A DNA stretch of 7,221 nt from an uncultured bacterium (GCA_905214825.1 CAJMNV010000100.1:1-7221), one strand, 5' to 3'; shown: positions 1-6,294, counted from the first letter of the stretch. Translations and numbers: made by a program. The notes: generated by a model not told the origin, from the letters alone.

Positions 1-2
1 AT

Positions 3-143
3 ACAATAAAAAAAAAAAAAAAAGCAGGTATTTTGTACGGCAAAGAGAATCATTGTTTTGACCCCAATGGTACGGCAACACGGGCAGAGGTATCAGCAGT
101 ACTGCGAAGAATTATGGAGTATATACCCAACCATATCGTTTAA
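3..143 (+). CDS. C-terminal end of an SLH (S-layer homology) domain protein, 5' end outside the window
   Basis: The frame is open from the left edge and stops at TAA 141-143. From position 24 it reads AGILYGKENHCF, then DPNGTATRAEVSAVLRRIME, then YIPNHIV. The G-x-x-x-G start, the F-D-P-x-G-x-A-T-R-A-E core and the hydrophobic L-R-R helix are the second half of an SLH repeat. In known families these repeats sit in sets of three and anchor exported proteins to secondary cell-wall polymer; here the last repeat is at the extreme C-terminus, a usual place. What the rest of the protein does cannot be told. Upstream of AGILYG the codons are only lysines from a 16-A run (8-23), where this family normally has W-A-Y or similar, so the first 23 bases may be damaged or an assembly-edge artefact. 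Confidence is good for the domain and low for anything left of position 21. Confidence 0.72.
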   Translation, partial: TIKKKKKAGILYGKENHCFDPNGTATRAEVSAVLRRIMEYIPNHIV

Positions 144-175
144 AGGGTATAATGATTAAAAAATAACTGACAAAC

Positions 176-217
176 AAAAAAGGACTTAGCTTTTAGAAAA
201 AGGACGAGTCCTTTTTT
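176..217 (+). terminator. Intrinsic terminator after the SLH gene
   Basis: An 11-bp perfect inverted repeat, AAAAAAGGACT (176-186) and AGTCCTTTTTT (207-217), encloses a 20-base loop and ends in a T run, about 30 bases after the SLH stop codon. The loop holds a second copy of AAAAAGGAC (197-205), so alternative pairing is possible, but the long form has a sensible loop. With A runs on one side and T runs on the other it could work in both directions. Confidence 0.75.
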
Positions 218-380
218 GATGTCAAAAATAAAAAGGCAGAATCGTTTCAGTGATACTGAAATGACAAAGATTGTATTTTGATTTCAGAAGGCTCTACCCA
301 TCATAGAGAATATTGTGGTATTGATTATCTGTATTATTACACAAATATAATTATCAAAAATTAAAAATATATATTGAAAA
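218..380. other. Intergenic stretch between the SLH terminator and the chemoreceptor promoter; no gene recognised
   Basis: This AT-rich stretch has no supportable gene. The one symmetrical element is a short hairpin, TTTCAG-TGATA-CTGAAA (245-261), with no T run behind it, so it is not a terminator; it could be an operator or chance. A 20-codon ATG frame at 219-281 has no well-placed ribosome binding site and is not called. Confidence 0.5.
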
Positions 381-409
381 TTGACAGAAAACGATGCTTG
401 GTATACAAT
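381..409 (+). promoter_or_regulatory. Sigma-A promoter of the chemoreceptor gene
   Basis: A perfect TTGACA (381-386) lies 17 bases before TACAAT (404-409), close to the ideal housekeeping promoter. Transcription should start near 416, giving a leader of about 40 bases before the ATG at 458. No sigma-D (flagellar) type TAAA / GCCGATAA pair was seen, so this receptor appears to be under housekeeping control. The promoter lies downstream of the TTG codon at 374, which rules out that longer in-frame start. Confidence 0.82.
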
Positions 410-446
410 AAGATAGTATTAACGACAAATTTGGTAATGAAATATA

Positions 447-454
447 GGGGGAAG
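447..454 (+). promoter_or_regulatory. Ribosome binding site fixing the chemoreceptor start at 458
   Basis: GGGGGAAG ends three bases before ATG 458-460, placing the GGA core about six bases from the start. This supports 458 over the in-frame TTG at 374, which has no such site and sits upstream of the promoter. Confidence 0.7.
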
Positions 455-457
455 ATT

Positions 458-2545
458 ATGAAGAAGAAATCATTTTTTTTAAGTTTAACAGTAAAAATAC
501 CTACAAAGCTTATAGCATTGCTATTGGTTATTATGGTATCACTGTCTTCCATCGTGGTATATATGTCAAGGTCGGCTACAACAGATTCCATAAATAATGA
601 AGTAAACTATCTTGCAGAAATGAATGCAGCAAAAGTATATTCCTATTTAGAAAATATGAATGCATTTTCGTATGCATTGTCGAAAGAAGTGCGTCATTAT
701 AGTCAGTTGAACCGCAATGATGCAGAGCCCATATTGATGGAAACTTTGAAAGGTGTTTTGGAAAATGATAAAATATTTGGGGCGTATTTTGCTTTTGAAC
801 CAAACGGCTACTTTCCAGAAACACCAAATGGTCTGTCTTATTATGCATATCGCAACAATGGCGAAATTCAGGTAGATATTTTAAATGATTATCAAGTGTA
901 TTCTACTAGTGATTATTATACTGGAGCACGTGATTCACATAAAACTTATATTACGGAGCCATATCAATATGAACTCACCAGTGGCGAAACGGTTTATCTG
1001 ATTACATTGAGTACACCTGTAACGGATAGCCATGGAGTGTTTTTGGGTGTTGCCAACTGTGATATTTTAGCCGAAAGTATCAATTCCATTGCATTTCATA
1101 ATGGCGAATATGAAACGGCATACAGCACAATTTTATCTGCTCAAGGTATATATATTGCAGACTCTGTAGATAAAACAAAATTGGGTTCTGCACTTGATTT
1201 ACAGAGTACCGAAGGAAAAGAAATTTCTAAATCAGTGCAAAATGCAAAACCTTTGTTAATGGAAGGCAGAAATGAACATTTTGAAAATGCAAACGCAATT
1301 ATTCGTTATATTCCAATTACTTTAGATGGTACAAACCTATGTTGGTCCAGTGGCTTTGTTGTCAACAAAGATGAGGTGTTTTCAAATCAAAATCTCATGA
1401 CGGTTATTATTATTTTGGTTTGTATGATAAGTATTTTGCTGTTAAGTGTATTTACATATAAAATTGTTAAGCGTTCACTTTCTCCGATTTCTTATGTTAT
1501 GAATCTTGCAGAAAAAATGCGTCGTTGTGACTTGTCCCATGTTGAAAATCACACGCAACTACCAAATGATGAATTGGGGGAACTTGCACATATTTTTGCT
1601 GAGACAAGTGATGATTTAGCGACCATCATTCAAGATATTAACTATTGTCTAAATAATATGGCGGCGGTCAATTTCCGTGTAGATTCCCAGTGTGAAGAAC
1701 GATATATTGGAGAATATAAAAATATTCTGCGTGATATGAAAGAAATTAAAGGAAAACTAAGTAAAACACTTTTGGAAATTGAAGAAACTTCTAACCAAGT
1801 ACAATCTGGTTCCGAGCAGGTTGCACTTGGTGCACAGGCACTTTCTCAGGGGGCTACAGAACAAGCGTCTTCCATCGAAGACCTAGTTACTACAATCAAT
1901 GGTCTTTCTGAACGCATCAAAAATAATGCAGATGATGCCAGAGTTGCAAAAGCCATTGCTGGAGATGCACGTACCGATGTTACCAAAAGCAATCAGCAAA
2001 TGCAAGAGTTGTTAGATGCTATGGCAGAAATCAATGAAACCTCTGCTCAAATTGGTAAGATTATCAAAACGATTGACAACATTGCATTTCAAACCAATAT
2101 TCTTGCTTTGAACGCTGCGGTTGAAGCAGCACGTGCGGGAGTTGCAGGGAAAGGTTTCTCTGTTGTTGCAGATGAAGTTCGCAATTTGGCATCAAAGTCA
2201 GCGGAAGCTGCCCAAGATACAACTGATTTAATCCAAAATTCTATTTTGGCTGTGGAAAATGGCAGTAAATTGGCAAATACAACAGCCTTATCTTTGGAAA
2301 AGGTTGTTGAAAGAGTACATGATGTGGAGCAAAAAATCAAAAATATTGCGACTGCTTCTGAGGTACAAGCGGATTCTGTTGCTAGTATTGCACAAGGCAT
2401 TGATCAGATTTCTGCAGTTGTGCAAACGAATTCTGCAACCGCTGAACAATCTGCTGCGGCAAGCGAAGAACTTTCTAGCCAAGCAAATATTCTAAAATCT
2501 ATGATGATGCAATTTACTTTGCAAGAGGATATGACAGATAATTAA
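458..2545 (+). CDS. Methyl-accepting chemotaxis protein with a dCache-type sensor domain
   Basis: This 695-residue transmembrane chemoreceptor passes ligand binding outside the cell to the CheA/CheW kinase complex. The order is: short basic N-terminus (MKKK), membrane segment about 17-36, extracellular dCache-like sensor about 40-300, membrane segment about 313-335, HAMP linker about 336-390, and a coiled-coil signalling domain about 440-690. The signalling tip is unmistakable: IAFQTNILALNAAVEAARAG followed by GKGFSVVADEVRNLA (residues 542-578). The sensor contains YYTGARDSHKTYITEPY (153-169) and SGETVYLITLSTPV (175-188), the pattern of dCache domains that bind amino acids or other small ligands, but the ligand cannot be named. 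The C-terminus (QEDMTDN) lacks the aromatic NWETF-type pentapeptide that tethers CheR/CheB in some receptors. No che or flagellar genes adjoin it, so it is an orphan receptor with its own promoter and terminators. Confidence 0.95.
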   Translation: MKKKSFFLSLTVKIPTKLIALLLVIMVSLSSIVVYMSRSATTDSINNEVNYLAEMNAAKVYSYLENMNAFSYALSKEVRHYSQLNRNDAEPILMETLKGVLENDKIFGAYFAFEPNGYFPETPNGLSYYAYRNNGEIQVDILNDYQVYSTSDYYTGARDSHKTYITEPYQYELTSGETVYLITLSTPVTDSHGVFLGVANCDILAESINSIAFHNGEYETAYSTILSAQGIYIADSVDKTKLGSALDLQSTEGKEISKSVQNAKPLLMEGRNEHFENANAIIRYIPITLDGTNLCWSSGFVVNKDEVFSNQNLMTVIIILVCMISILLLSVFTYKIVKRSLSPISYVMNLAEKMRRCDLSHVENHTQLPNDELGELAHIFAETSDDLATIIQDINYCLNNMAAVNFRVDSQCEERYIGEYKNILRDMKEIKGKLSKTLLEIEETSNQVQSGSEQVALGAQALSQGATEQASSIEDLVTTINGLSERIKNNADDARVAKAIAGDARTDVTKSNQQMQELLDAMAEINETSAQIGKIIKTIDNIAFQTNILALNAAVEAARAGVAGKGFSVVADEVRNLASKSAEAAQDTTDLIQNSILAVENGSKLANTTALSLEKVVERVHDVEQKIKNIATASEVQADSVASIAQGIDQISAVVQTNSATAEQSAAASEELSSQANILKSMMMQFTLQEDMTDN

Positions 2546-2576
2546 AAATCTTTTTAATTTGATACAATAAGATTTT
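2545..2576 (+). terminator. Possible weak terminator directly after the chemoreceptor
   Basis: AAAATCTT (2545-2552) can pair with AAGATTTT (2569-2576), followed by ATTTTG. The stem is almost all A-T and the loop is 16 bases, so it would be inefficient alone; the stronger stop for this transcript is at 2819-2876. Confidence 0.3.
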
Positions 2577-2587
2577 ATTTTGTGTTG

Positions 2588-2820
2588 ATGTATTTACCTT
2601 TTGATAAAAATGCGGACAAACACCGCTGCAAAGGCTGTGTGCAAAAACATGGCAAAAATACACAATACGATGTTTAGTTATCCATATTCAGAAAACAGAA
2701 GAAGCACAAAATGTGTTTACATCTTGTACAACATTTTCATTGTTTTATGATAGTCAATTTATAACACATGAAATATTGTCAGAAAAGAATTTTGAAAAAA
2801 TAATGAAATCATGCAGATAA
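2588..2820 (+). pseudogene. Decayed fragment resembling the C-terminal (YoaP-like) domain of a GNAT-associated protein
   Basis: Two short frames join into one plausible protein end. The first runs from ATG 2588 to TAG 2675-2677 (29 codons) and includes KGCVQKHGKNTQYDV. The second, at 2677-2820, reads VIHIQKTEEAQN, then FTSCTTFSLFYDSQFITHEI, then LSEKNFEKIMKSCR and a stop. Read across the join, the order is: helix ending K-H-G-K, strand x-V-I-H-I, a K-x-x-E-A-Q-N turn, strand F-S-L-F-Y-D, and ITHEILSEKxFEKI at the end. From memory this resembles the thioredoxin-like YoaP domain found at the end of some clostridial GNAT acetyltransferases and in short stand-alone proteins. The frame change near 2672-2677, the missing N-terminal part and the lack of a ribosome binding site all point to a dead remnant. 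The last codons overlap the two-way terminator that once closed the gene. The family call is inference. Confidence 0.45.
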
Positions 2821-2876
2821 AAAATAAGCCCATTGCCTTGCTGTATCAAGTGTCATTGCAATGTGCTTATTTTTTA
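2819..2876. terminator. Strong two-way terminator between the + strand genes and the lipase
   Basis: AAAAAATAAGC plus CCATTGC (2820-2837) pairs with GCAATGT plus GCTTATTTTTT (2859-2876): 18 positions with one mismatch and a 21-base loop. A runs on the left and T runs on the right let it end transcription from both sides, as expected between convergent genes. It stops the chemoreceptor or remnant reading rightwards and the lipase reading leftwards, whose stop codon is at 2900-2902. Confidence 0.88.
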
Positions 2877-2899
2877 TATGTTTTATCAAATTTGTTTTT

Positions 2900-4249
2900 T
2901 TAAAATCCTTGATGCTTTAATTCTTGCACAAGTTCTACATAAAATTCTCGTACATCAAAACCATTTATATTTTGTCGGTTCAAATCAATCATATCTCCAT
3001 GCGTAATTCCTCGATGCCCATTGGTTGAGGCCATACGAAAATGACTTCCCCATTTCATGGAATCTATGCTGACAAGACCATCATTCTCCTTTTCAAAACA
3101 GCGTACAAACAAGTATGACAAATTCAAAGGGAATGGAGCACTATACCAGCTTTTCATTTTAGAACCAACACTTTGATAAAATACATTAGGTGCATCTGGT
3201 ACTTCACGATTGAAAATTTCACAATAATGTGAAGTAAGATTACAGATAGCTGCATAAAAATCAGGATTTGTATCTCCAAGACTTTTCATGATAGTGTTAT
3301 AGCGTTTTGTAAGCCAGTTGCATATGCATTTTGGCATTTTTTCAAGAAGCCAGTCAACAAAAGTACAACCATGGTGTGGTGTATTGATTGTAGTAAGTGA
3401 GGCAACATAGGGTGATAGTCCAAGTTGGCTAATTGCATAACGGCTTTCCAATCCACCTTTGGAATGTGCAATGATATTTACTTTTTCACAACCGGTTTTT
3501 TGAATGATTTGCATAATATTATTTTTTAGTTCTGCTGCTGCATCTTCTGTTTTTGCTGCTGATTGTTGTTTGCCATAAAAGATTTCTGCACCATTACACA
3601 TCAATTCTCGAGGAACTCGCCCCCAATAATTGAAACATTTTCTGTCACGAAAAAATACACCATGTACCAATACAATGGGATATTTTGTTTCACATGTTTT
3701 ATTGATACTACGAATTTTGTTTTGTTCTTTTTTTTCTATTTCAAAGTCATATTCGTCCTTTACAATCCTACATATTTTATGTAAAAGTATCAGATTCAGT
3801 ATTGGAACCCACCAGAAAAGCAAAAATAAAATACGCCATTTAATTCCAAGCTGTACCGATGAAATGTACATACGGATAAAGCCGTTTAATGCCAGAGTTC
3901 CCATAAAGAGAAAACAAAGTAGTATATGTAATATCATGTTCCAAACAGGTGGTTTGAAAGAAAGTTTTGGAAATAGAACTGTAAAATAAGAAATACCCAA
4001 AATGAAATTTAATGTAAATGCGATGACACAAATTTCTATGAGCGTTTCTCCGCCCAACATAATACCAAGCCGTGAAAAATTTTGTTTTTTCCAATTTGGT
4101 AGCATGTTGACTACAATAAAGCAAAGGAGTAGTCCAAAGAATATAGTCGCAAACATACCCCATTCCATATTCACAGAAAGTTTGAGTATATCTAAATTGG
4201 TGAGTGCAATCATGACAAAAATTCCAAAAAGTTTTCCCAACCATACCAC
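2900..4249 (-). CDS. Membrane-anchored lipase/esterase-like alpha/beta hydrolase
   Basis: This 449-residue protein has a membrane N-terminal part and a C-terminal alpha/beta-hydrolase domain of the triacylglycerol-lipase type. About five hydrophobic segments occur near residues 7-25, 31-50, 68-92, 103-124 and 139-157, followed by a basic linker. The catalytic domain starts at PIVLVHGV (191-198, oxyanion H-G). It carries the nucleophile elbow IIAHSKGG (Ser263, an A-x-S-x-G variant of G-x-S-x-G), TPHHG (290-294), the likely acid in ENDGLVS (Asp390) and the likely histidine in GITHGDM (His417), so the triad looks intact. The true substrate is unknown; short-chain esters or membrane lipids are guesses. 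It has 14 cysteines, and the positive-inside rule does not settle which side the domain faces. The start is GTG at 4249, with AGGAG nine bases upstream and no in-frame ATG nearby. It is transcribed alone, convergent with the chemoreceptor. Confidence 0.88.
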   Translation of the reverse strand: MVWLGKLFGIFVMIALTNLDILKLSVNMEWGMFATIFFGLLLCFIVVNMLPNWKKQNFSRLGIMLGGETLIEICVIAFTLNFILGISYFTVLFPKLSFKPPVWNMILHILLCFLFMGTLALNGFIRMYISSVQLGIKWRILFLLFWWVPILNLILLHKICRIVKDEYDFEIEKKEQNKIRSINKTCETKYPIVLVHGVFFRDRKCFNYWGRVPRELMCNGAEIFYGKQQSAAKTEDAAAELKNNIMQIIQKTGCEKVNIIAHSKGGLESRYAISQLGLSPYVASLTTINTPHHGCTFVDWLLEKMPKCICNWLTKRYNTIMKSLGDTNPDFYAAICNLTSHYCEIFNREVPDAPNVFYQSVGSKMKSWYSAPFPLNLSYLFVRCFEKENDGLVSIDSMKWGSHFRMASTNGHRGITHGDMIDLNRQNINGFDVREFYVELVQELKHQGF

Positions 4250-4258
4250 AAGGTATCT

Positions 4259-4263
4259 CTCCT
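4259..4263 (-). promoter_or_regulatory. Ribosome binding site supporting the GTG start of the lipase
   Basis: On the minus strand AGGAG, within GAGAGGAGAG, lies nine bases before GTG 4249-4247. The nearby ATG codons on this strand (4244 and 4283) are in other frames, so GTG is the best start. Confidence 0.65.
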
Positions 4264-4269
4264 CTCAAA

Positions 4270-4298
4270 ATTATAATTGGCACATCTGCATATGCAAA
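4270..4298 (-). promoter_or_regulatory. Candidate promoter of the lipase gene
   Basis: On the minus strand a perfect TATAAT (4275-4270) is preceded at 17 bases by TTTGCA (4298-4293, four of six matches). The start would fall near 4263, leaving a leader of only about 14 bases that begins at the AGGAG site. That is unusually short, so a promoter further out is also possible: TTGACT (4364-4359), 17 bases before TAATAA (4341-4336), is a weaker option. Confidence 0.45.
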
Positions 4299-4349
4299 AA
4301 GACATCATTTCTTTGGCTGAATTTGCACATGGTTTTTATTATGCAGATG
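4283..4349. repeat. 10-bp inverted repeat upstream of the lipase gene
   Basis: CATCTGCATA (4283-4292) and TATGCAGATG (4340-4349) are exact inverted copies 47 bases apart. The inner arm overlaps the candidate lipase promoter spacer and the outer arm lies near the alternative promoter, so a looping regulator or a leader hairpin is possible. No protein is identified. Confidence 0.5.
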
Positions 4350-4364
4350 CGGAAATGAAGTCAA

Positions 4365-4500
4365 GCGACAATGATTGTATTTGTATAAGATGTATTATAC
4401 GCTAGTTGTATTTTACTTGCAACGGCAAACAGTATGCTATTTTAGAAGATGTTTGTTATGTCAGATGATTTCAATTTGCTATTTTGTAAAAAGATACTGT
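4365..4500. other. Divergent intergenic stretch without a recognised gene
   Basis: This is AT-rich sequence between the lipase control region and the flavoprotein promoter. A frame at 4375-4560 translates to a Cys/Phe/Tyr-rich string typical of random AT-rich DNA, with no ribosome binding site. Nothing else was recognised. Confidence 0.5.
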
Positions 4501-4504
4501 TTCT

Positions 4505-4522
4505 TTGTTATTTGTGTGACAA
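4505..4522 (+). promoter_or_regulatory. Candidate Rex (NADH/NAD+ redox sensor) operator
   Basis: TTGTTATTTGTGTGACAA is a near-palindrome matching 11 of the 14 fixed positions of the Firmicute Rex consensus TTGTTAANNNNTTAACAA. It ends 28 bases before the -10 element of the flavoprotein gene, just upstream of the -35 region, where a bound dimer could affect polymerase. Rex commonly represses NADH-consuming genes, which fits an NAD(P)H-dependent reductase. Such motifs also arise by chance in AT-rich DNA. Confidence 0.45.
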
Positions 4523-4547
4523 AGTTACAGAAGGGCAGATTTTTCTT

Positions 4548-4556
4548 TGCTATACT
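4548..4556 (+). promoter_or_regulatory. Extended -10 promoter of the CoA-disulfide-reductase-like gene
   Basis: TGC-TATACT carries the TG of an extended -10 element. The -35 area (around 4525-4533) is poor, as is usual when the TG is present. The transcript would start near 4563, leaving a leader of about 58 bases. Confidence 0.6.
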
Positions 4557-4604
4557 ATGAACATAAAATATAAATACAAATTATAATGATGATATGGAAA
4601 TAGG

Positions 4605-4611
4605 AAAGGAG
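4605..4611 (+). promoter_or_regulatory. Ribosome binding site choosing ATG 4621 for the flavoprotein
   Basis: AAAGGAG ends nine bases before ATG 4621 but only three before ATG 4615, and it lies downstream of ATG 4594. ATG 4621 also gives the MKVLILGG start typical of this family. Confidence 0.72.
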
Positions 4612-4620
4612 CGAATGAGC

Positions 4621-6237
4621 ATGAAGGTTTTAATTTTAGGCGGCGTTGCAGCAGGTACAAAGGTAGCAGCAAAATTAAAGAGAATGCAGTTTGATAGTGA
4701 TGTAACCATTTTAACAAAAGATGCAGATATTTCTTATGCAGGCTGTGGTTTACCTTATTATGTAGGAGATGTTATTCAGGATAGAGATAAAATTATTGTA
4801 AACACACCGGAAAAATTTGCGGCGTTGACAGGTGCAAATGTACTGACAGGTAGAGAAGCCATTGGTTTAGATGCAAAGGCAAAACAGATAACTGTAAAAA
4901 ACTTAGCAGAAGGAACAGAATCTGTGCTTTCTTATGATGCATGTGTCATTGCAACAGGTGCCTCTTCTATTGTTCCTCCTATGAAAGGGATAGACCTCGA
5001 GGGTGTATTCACCATGCGTACACCTGATAATGCAGACCAATTAAAACAATATATCAAAACACATCAGGTGAAGAAAGCGGTGATAGCAGGTGGCGGCTTT
5101 ATTGGTTTGGAAATTGCGGAAAACTTAAAAGAAGAGGGTGTAGATGTAACTGTGATTGATATGGCACCCCAGATTATGCCCGGTTTTGATACAGAATTAG
5201 CAATCTACGCACAAAAACATCTGGAAAAAGTGGGTATTCCTATATTAACTGCTACAAAAATGGAAGAAATTACAGGAGATATTTGTGCAACAGGCGTAAA
5301 GACAGATAAGGGTCTTTTGGAGGCAGATGTTGTGATACTGTCTTTGGGAATTCGTCCCAATACAGCATTTTTGAAAGATACAGGATTAGAATTTGCAAAA
5401 AATGGGGCTATTTTGGTAGACCATTCCATGCGTACTGCATTGCCTGATGTATATGCAGCAGGAGATTGTGCAGTGGTGTCTAATTTCCAAACAGGAGAGC
5501 AGGCATGGGCACCTATGGGTTCTTCTGCAAATATGGAAGGTCGTCTTTTGGCAGAGGTTCTTTCTGGGGCAGAAAAAGAGTTTCATGGTGTGTTGAGAAC
5601 AGCAGTTGTAAAAATGCCTGGGCTCAATGCAGCAAGAACAGGTTTGAATGAAATTGCAGCAAAAGAAGCTGGATATGATATAGAAACTGTTGTGACAGTC
5701 AATGATGATAAGGCACATTATTATCCTGGTGCAGATAACTTTATTACAAAATTGATTGCAGATAAAAAGACACATAAACTCTTGGGTGTACAAGTATTGG
5801 GGCCTGGTGCAGTGGATAAAATGGTAGATATTGGGGTTACAGCCATTACATTGGGGGCAACATTGGAACAGTTGGAAAACATGGACCTTGCCTATGCCCC
5901 TCCGTTCTCTACAGCAATACATCCTTTTGTTGCCGCAGTCAATATTATGCTGAATAAATTGGAAGGTCGTTTCGACACAATGACACCTGCAGAGTATCTG
6001 GAAAACAAGGGAGAAGGATACCGTATTATTGACGTTTCTCCACAACCTGCTTTACCAAATTTCATGTTTGTAGATGTAGCAAAAGTAAACAGCCCTCTGG
6101 AAGGTATAGCAAAAGATGAAAAGATATTGCTGATTTGTGCAAAAGGGAAAAGAAGCTATCTTTTGCAACAGAGATTGAAACATTTATATTCTAAAATAGG
6201 GGGAATCCTTTGGGATTCCCTTTTGATATTTTTATAA
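4621..6237 (+). CDS. CoA-disulfide reductase-like FAD/NAD(P)H oxidoreductase with a shortened C-terminal rhodanese domain
   Basis: This 538-residue cytoplasmic flavoprotein belongs to the CoA-disulfide/persulfide reductase (CoADR-rhodanese) group. It uses NAD(P)H and FAD to reduce CoA disulfide or per- and polysulfides. Visible parts are the FAD loop LGGVAAGTKVAAKLKR (6-21), the single redox cysteine in SYAGCGLPYY (Cys42), the NAD(P)H loop AGGGFIGLEIAENL (156-169), the second FAD motif YAAGDCA (278-284), and the active-site tyrosines of the dimerization domain in AHYYPG (about 368) and LAYAPPFS (Tyr425). A rhodanese-like domain begins near 455 and has its sulfur-carrying cysteine in LLICAKGKRSY (Cys506). 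The family normally continues past QQRLK with about 20 more residues (G-Y-x-N-x-x-x-L-x-G-G). Here the frame instead runs through a terminator hairpin and adds KIGGILWDSLLIFL, so the domain is probably clipped at the end. A Rex-like operator and an extended -10 promoter lie upstream. An NADH oxidase role is an alternative. Confidence 0.9.
   Translation: MKVLILGGVAAGTKVAAKLKRMQFDSDVTILTKDADISYAGCGLPYYVGDVIQDRDKIIVNTPEKFAALTGANVLTGREAIGLDAKAKQITVKNLAEGTESVLSYDACVIATGASSIVPPMKGIDLEGVFTMRTPDNADQLKQYIKTHQVKKAVIAGGGFIGLEIAENLKEEGVDVTVIDMAPQIMPGFDTELAIYAQKHLEKVGIPILTATKMEEITGDICATGVKTDKGLLEADVVILSLGIRPNTAFLKDTGLEFAKNGAILVDHSMRTALPDVYAAGDCAVVSNFQTGEQAWAPMGSSANMEGRLLAEVLSGAEKEFHGVLRTAVVKMPGLNAARTGLNEIAAKEAGYDIETVVTVNDDKAHYYPGADNFITKLIADKKTHKLLGVQVLGPGAVDKMVDIGVTAITLGATLEQLENMDLAYAPPFSTAIHPFVAAVNIMLNKLEGRFDTMTPAEYLENKGEGYRIIDVSPQPALPNFMFVDVAKVNSPLEGIAKDEKILLICAKGKRSYLLQQRLKHLYSKIGGILWDSLLIFL
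6199..6232 (+). terminator. Intrinsic terminator lying inside the 3' end of the flavoprotein reading frame
   Basis: GGGAATCC (6201-6208) pairs with GGATTCCC (6213-6220) around a TTTG loop, extended by two G-T pairs at the base, then TTTTGATATTTTT. It is the most G-C-rich hairpin in the window. The in-frame stop TAA (6235-6237) lies beyond the T stretch, so a transcript ending here would carry no stop codon. Confidence 0.85.
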
Positions 6238-6294
6238 AGAAGTGGAAGTTATATCTGAAATTTTCAAAATATCAGAAAATCAAATATATAGTGA

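Noticed and set aside
219..281. A 20-codon ATG frame (MSKIKRQNRFSDTEMTKIVF) whose start vaguely recalls the N-terminus of small DNA-binding or transposase proteins.
   Set aside because: There is no ribosome binding site at a usable distance, it begins two bases after a terminator T run, it stops quickly, and the following sequence gives no continuing similarity in another frame.
374..457. An in-frame TTG start that would lengthen the chemoreceptor by 28 residues.
   Set aside because: It lies upstream of the promoter at 381-409 and has no ribosome binding site; ATG 458 has both a site and a proper membrane-signal N-terminus.
3840..4283. A 147-codon minus-strand frame over the lipase start.
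   Set aside because: It is an off-frame copy of the lipase coding sequence; its Cys/His/Tyr-rich composition and lack of family motifs mark it as a shadow.
4375..4560. A 61-codon plus-strand frame before the flavoprotein.
   Set aside because: There is no ribosome binding site, the composition is like random AT-rich DNA, and it overlaps the Rex-like site and the promoter.
5386..6045. A 219-codon minus-strand frame opposite the flavoprotein gene.
   Set aside because: It is Cys/His-rich antisense shadow opposite a clearly conserved gene; no ribosome binding site or domain was seen.
6254..6276. A short inverted repeat TCTGA / TCAGA between the two terminators.
   Set aside because: The stem is only 5 bp with a 13-base AT-rich loop, which is expected by chance in this composition.
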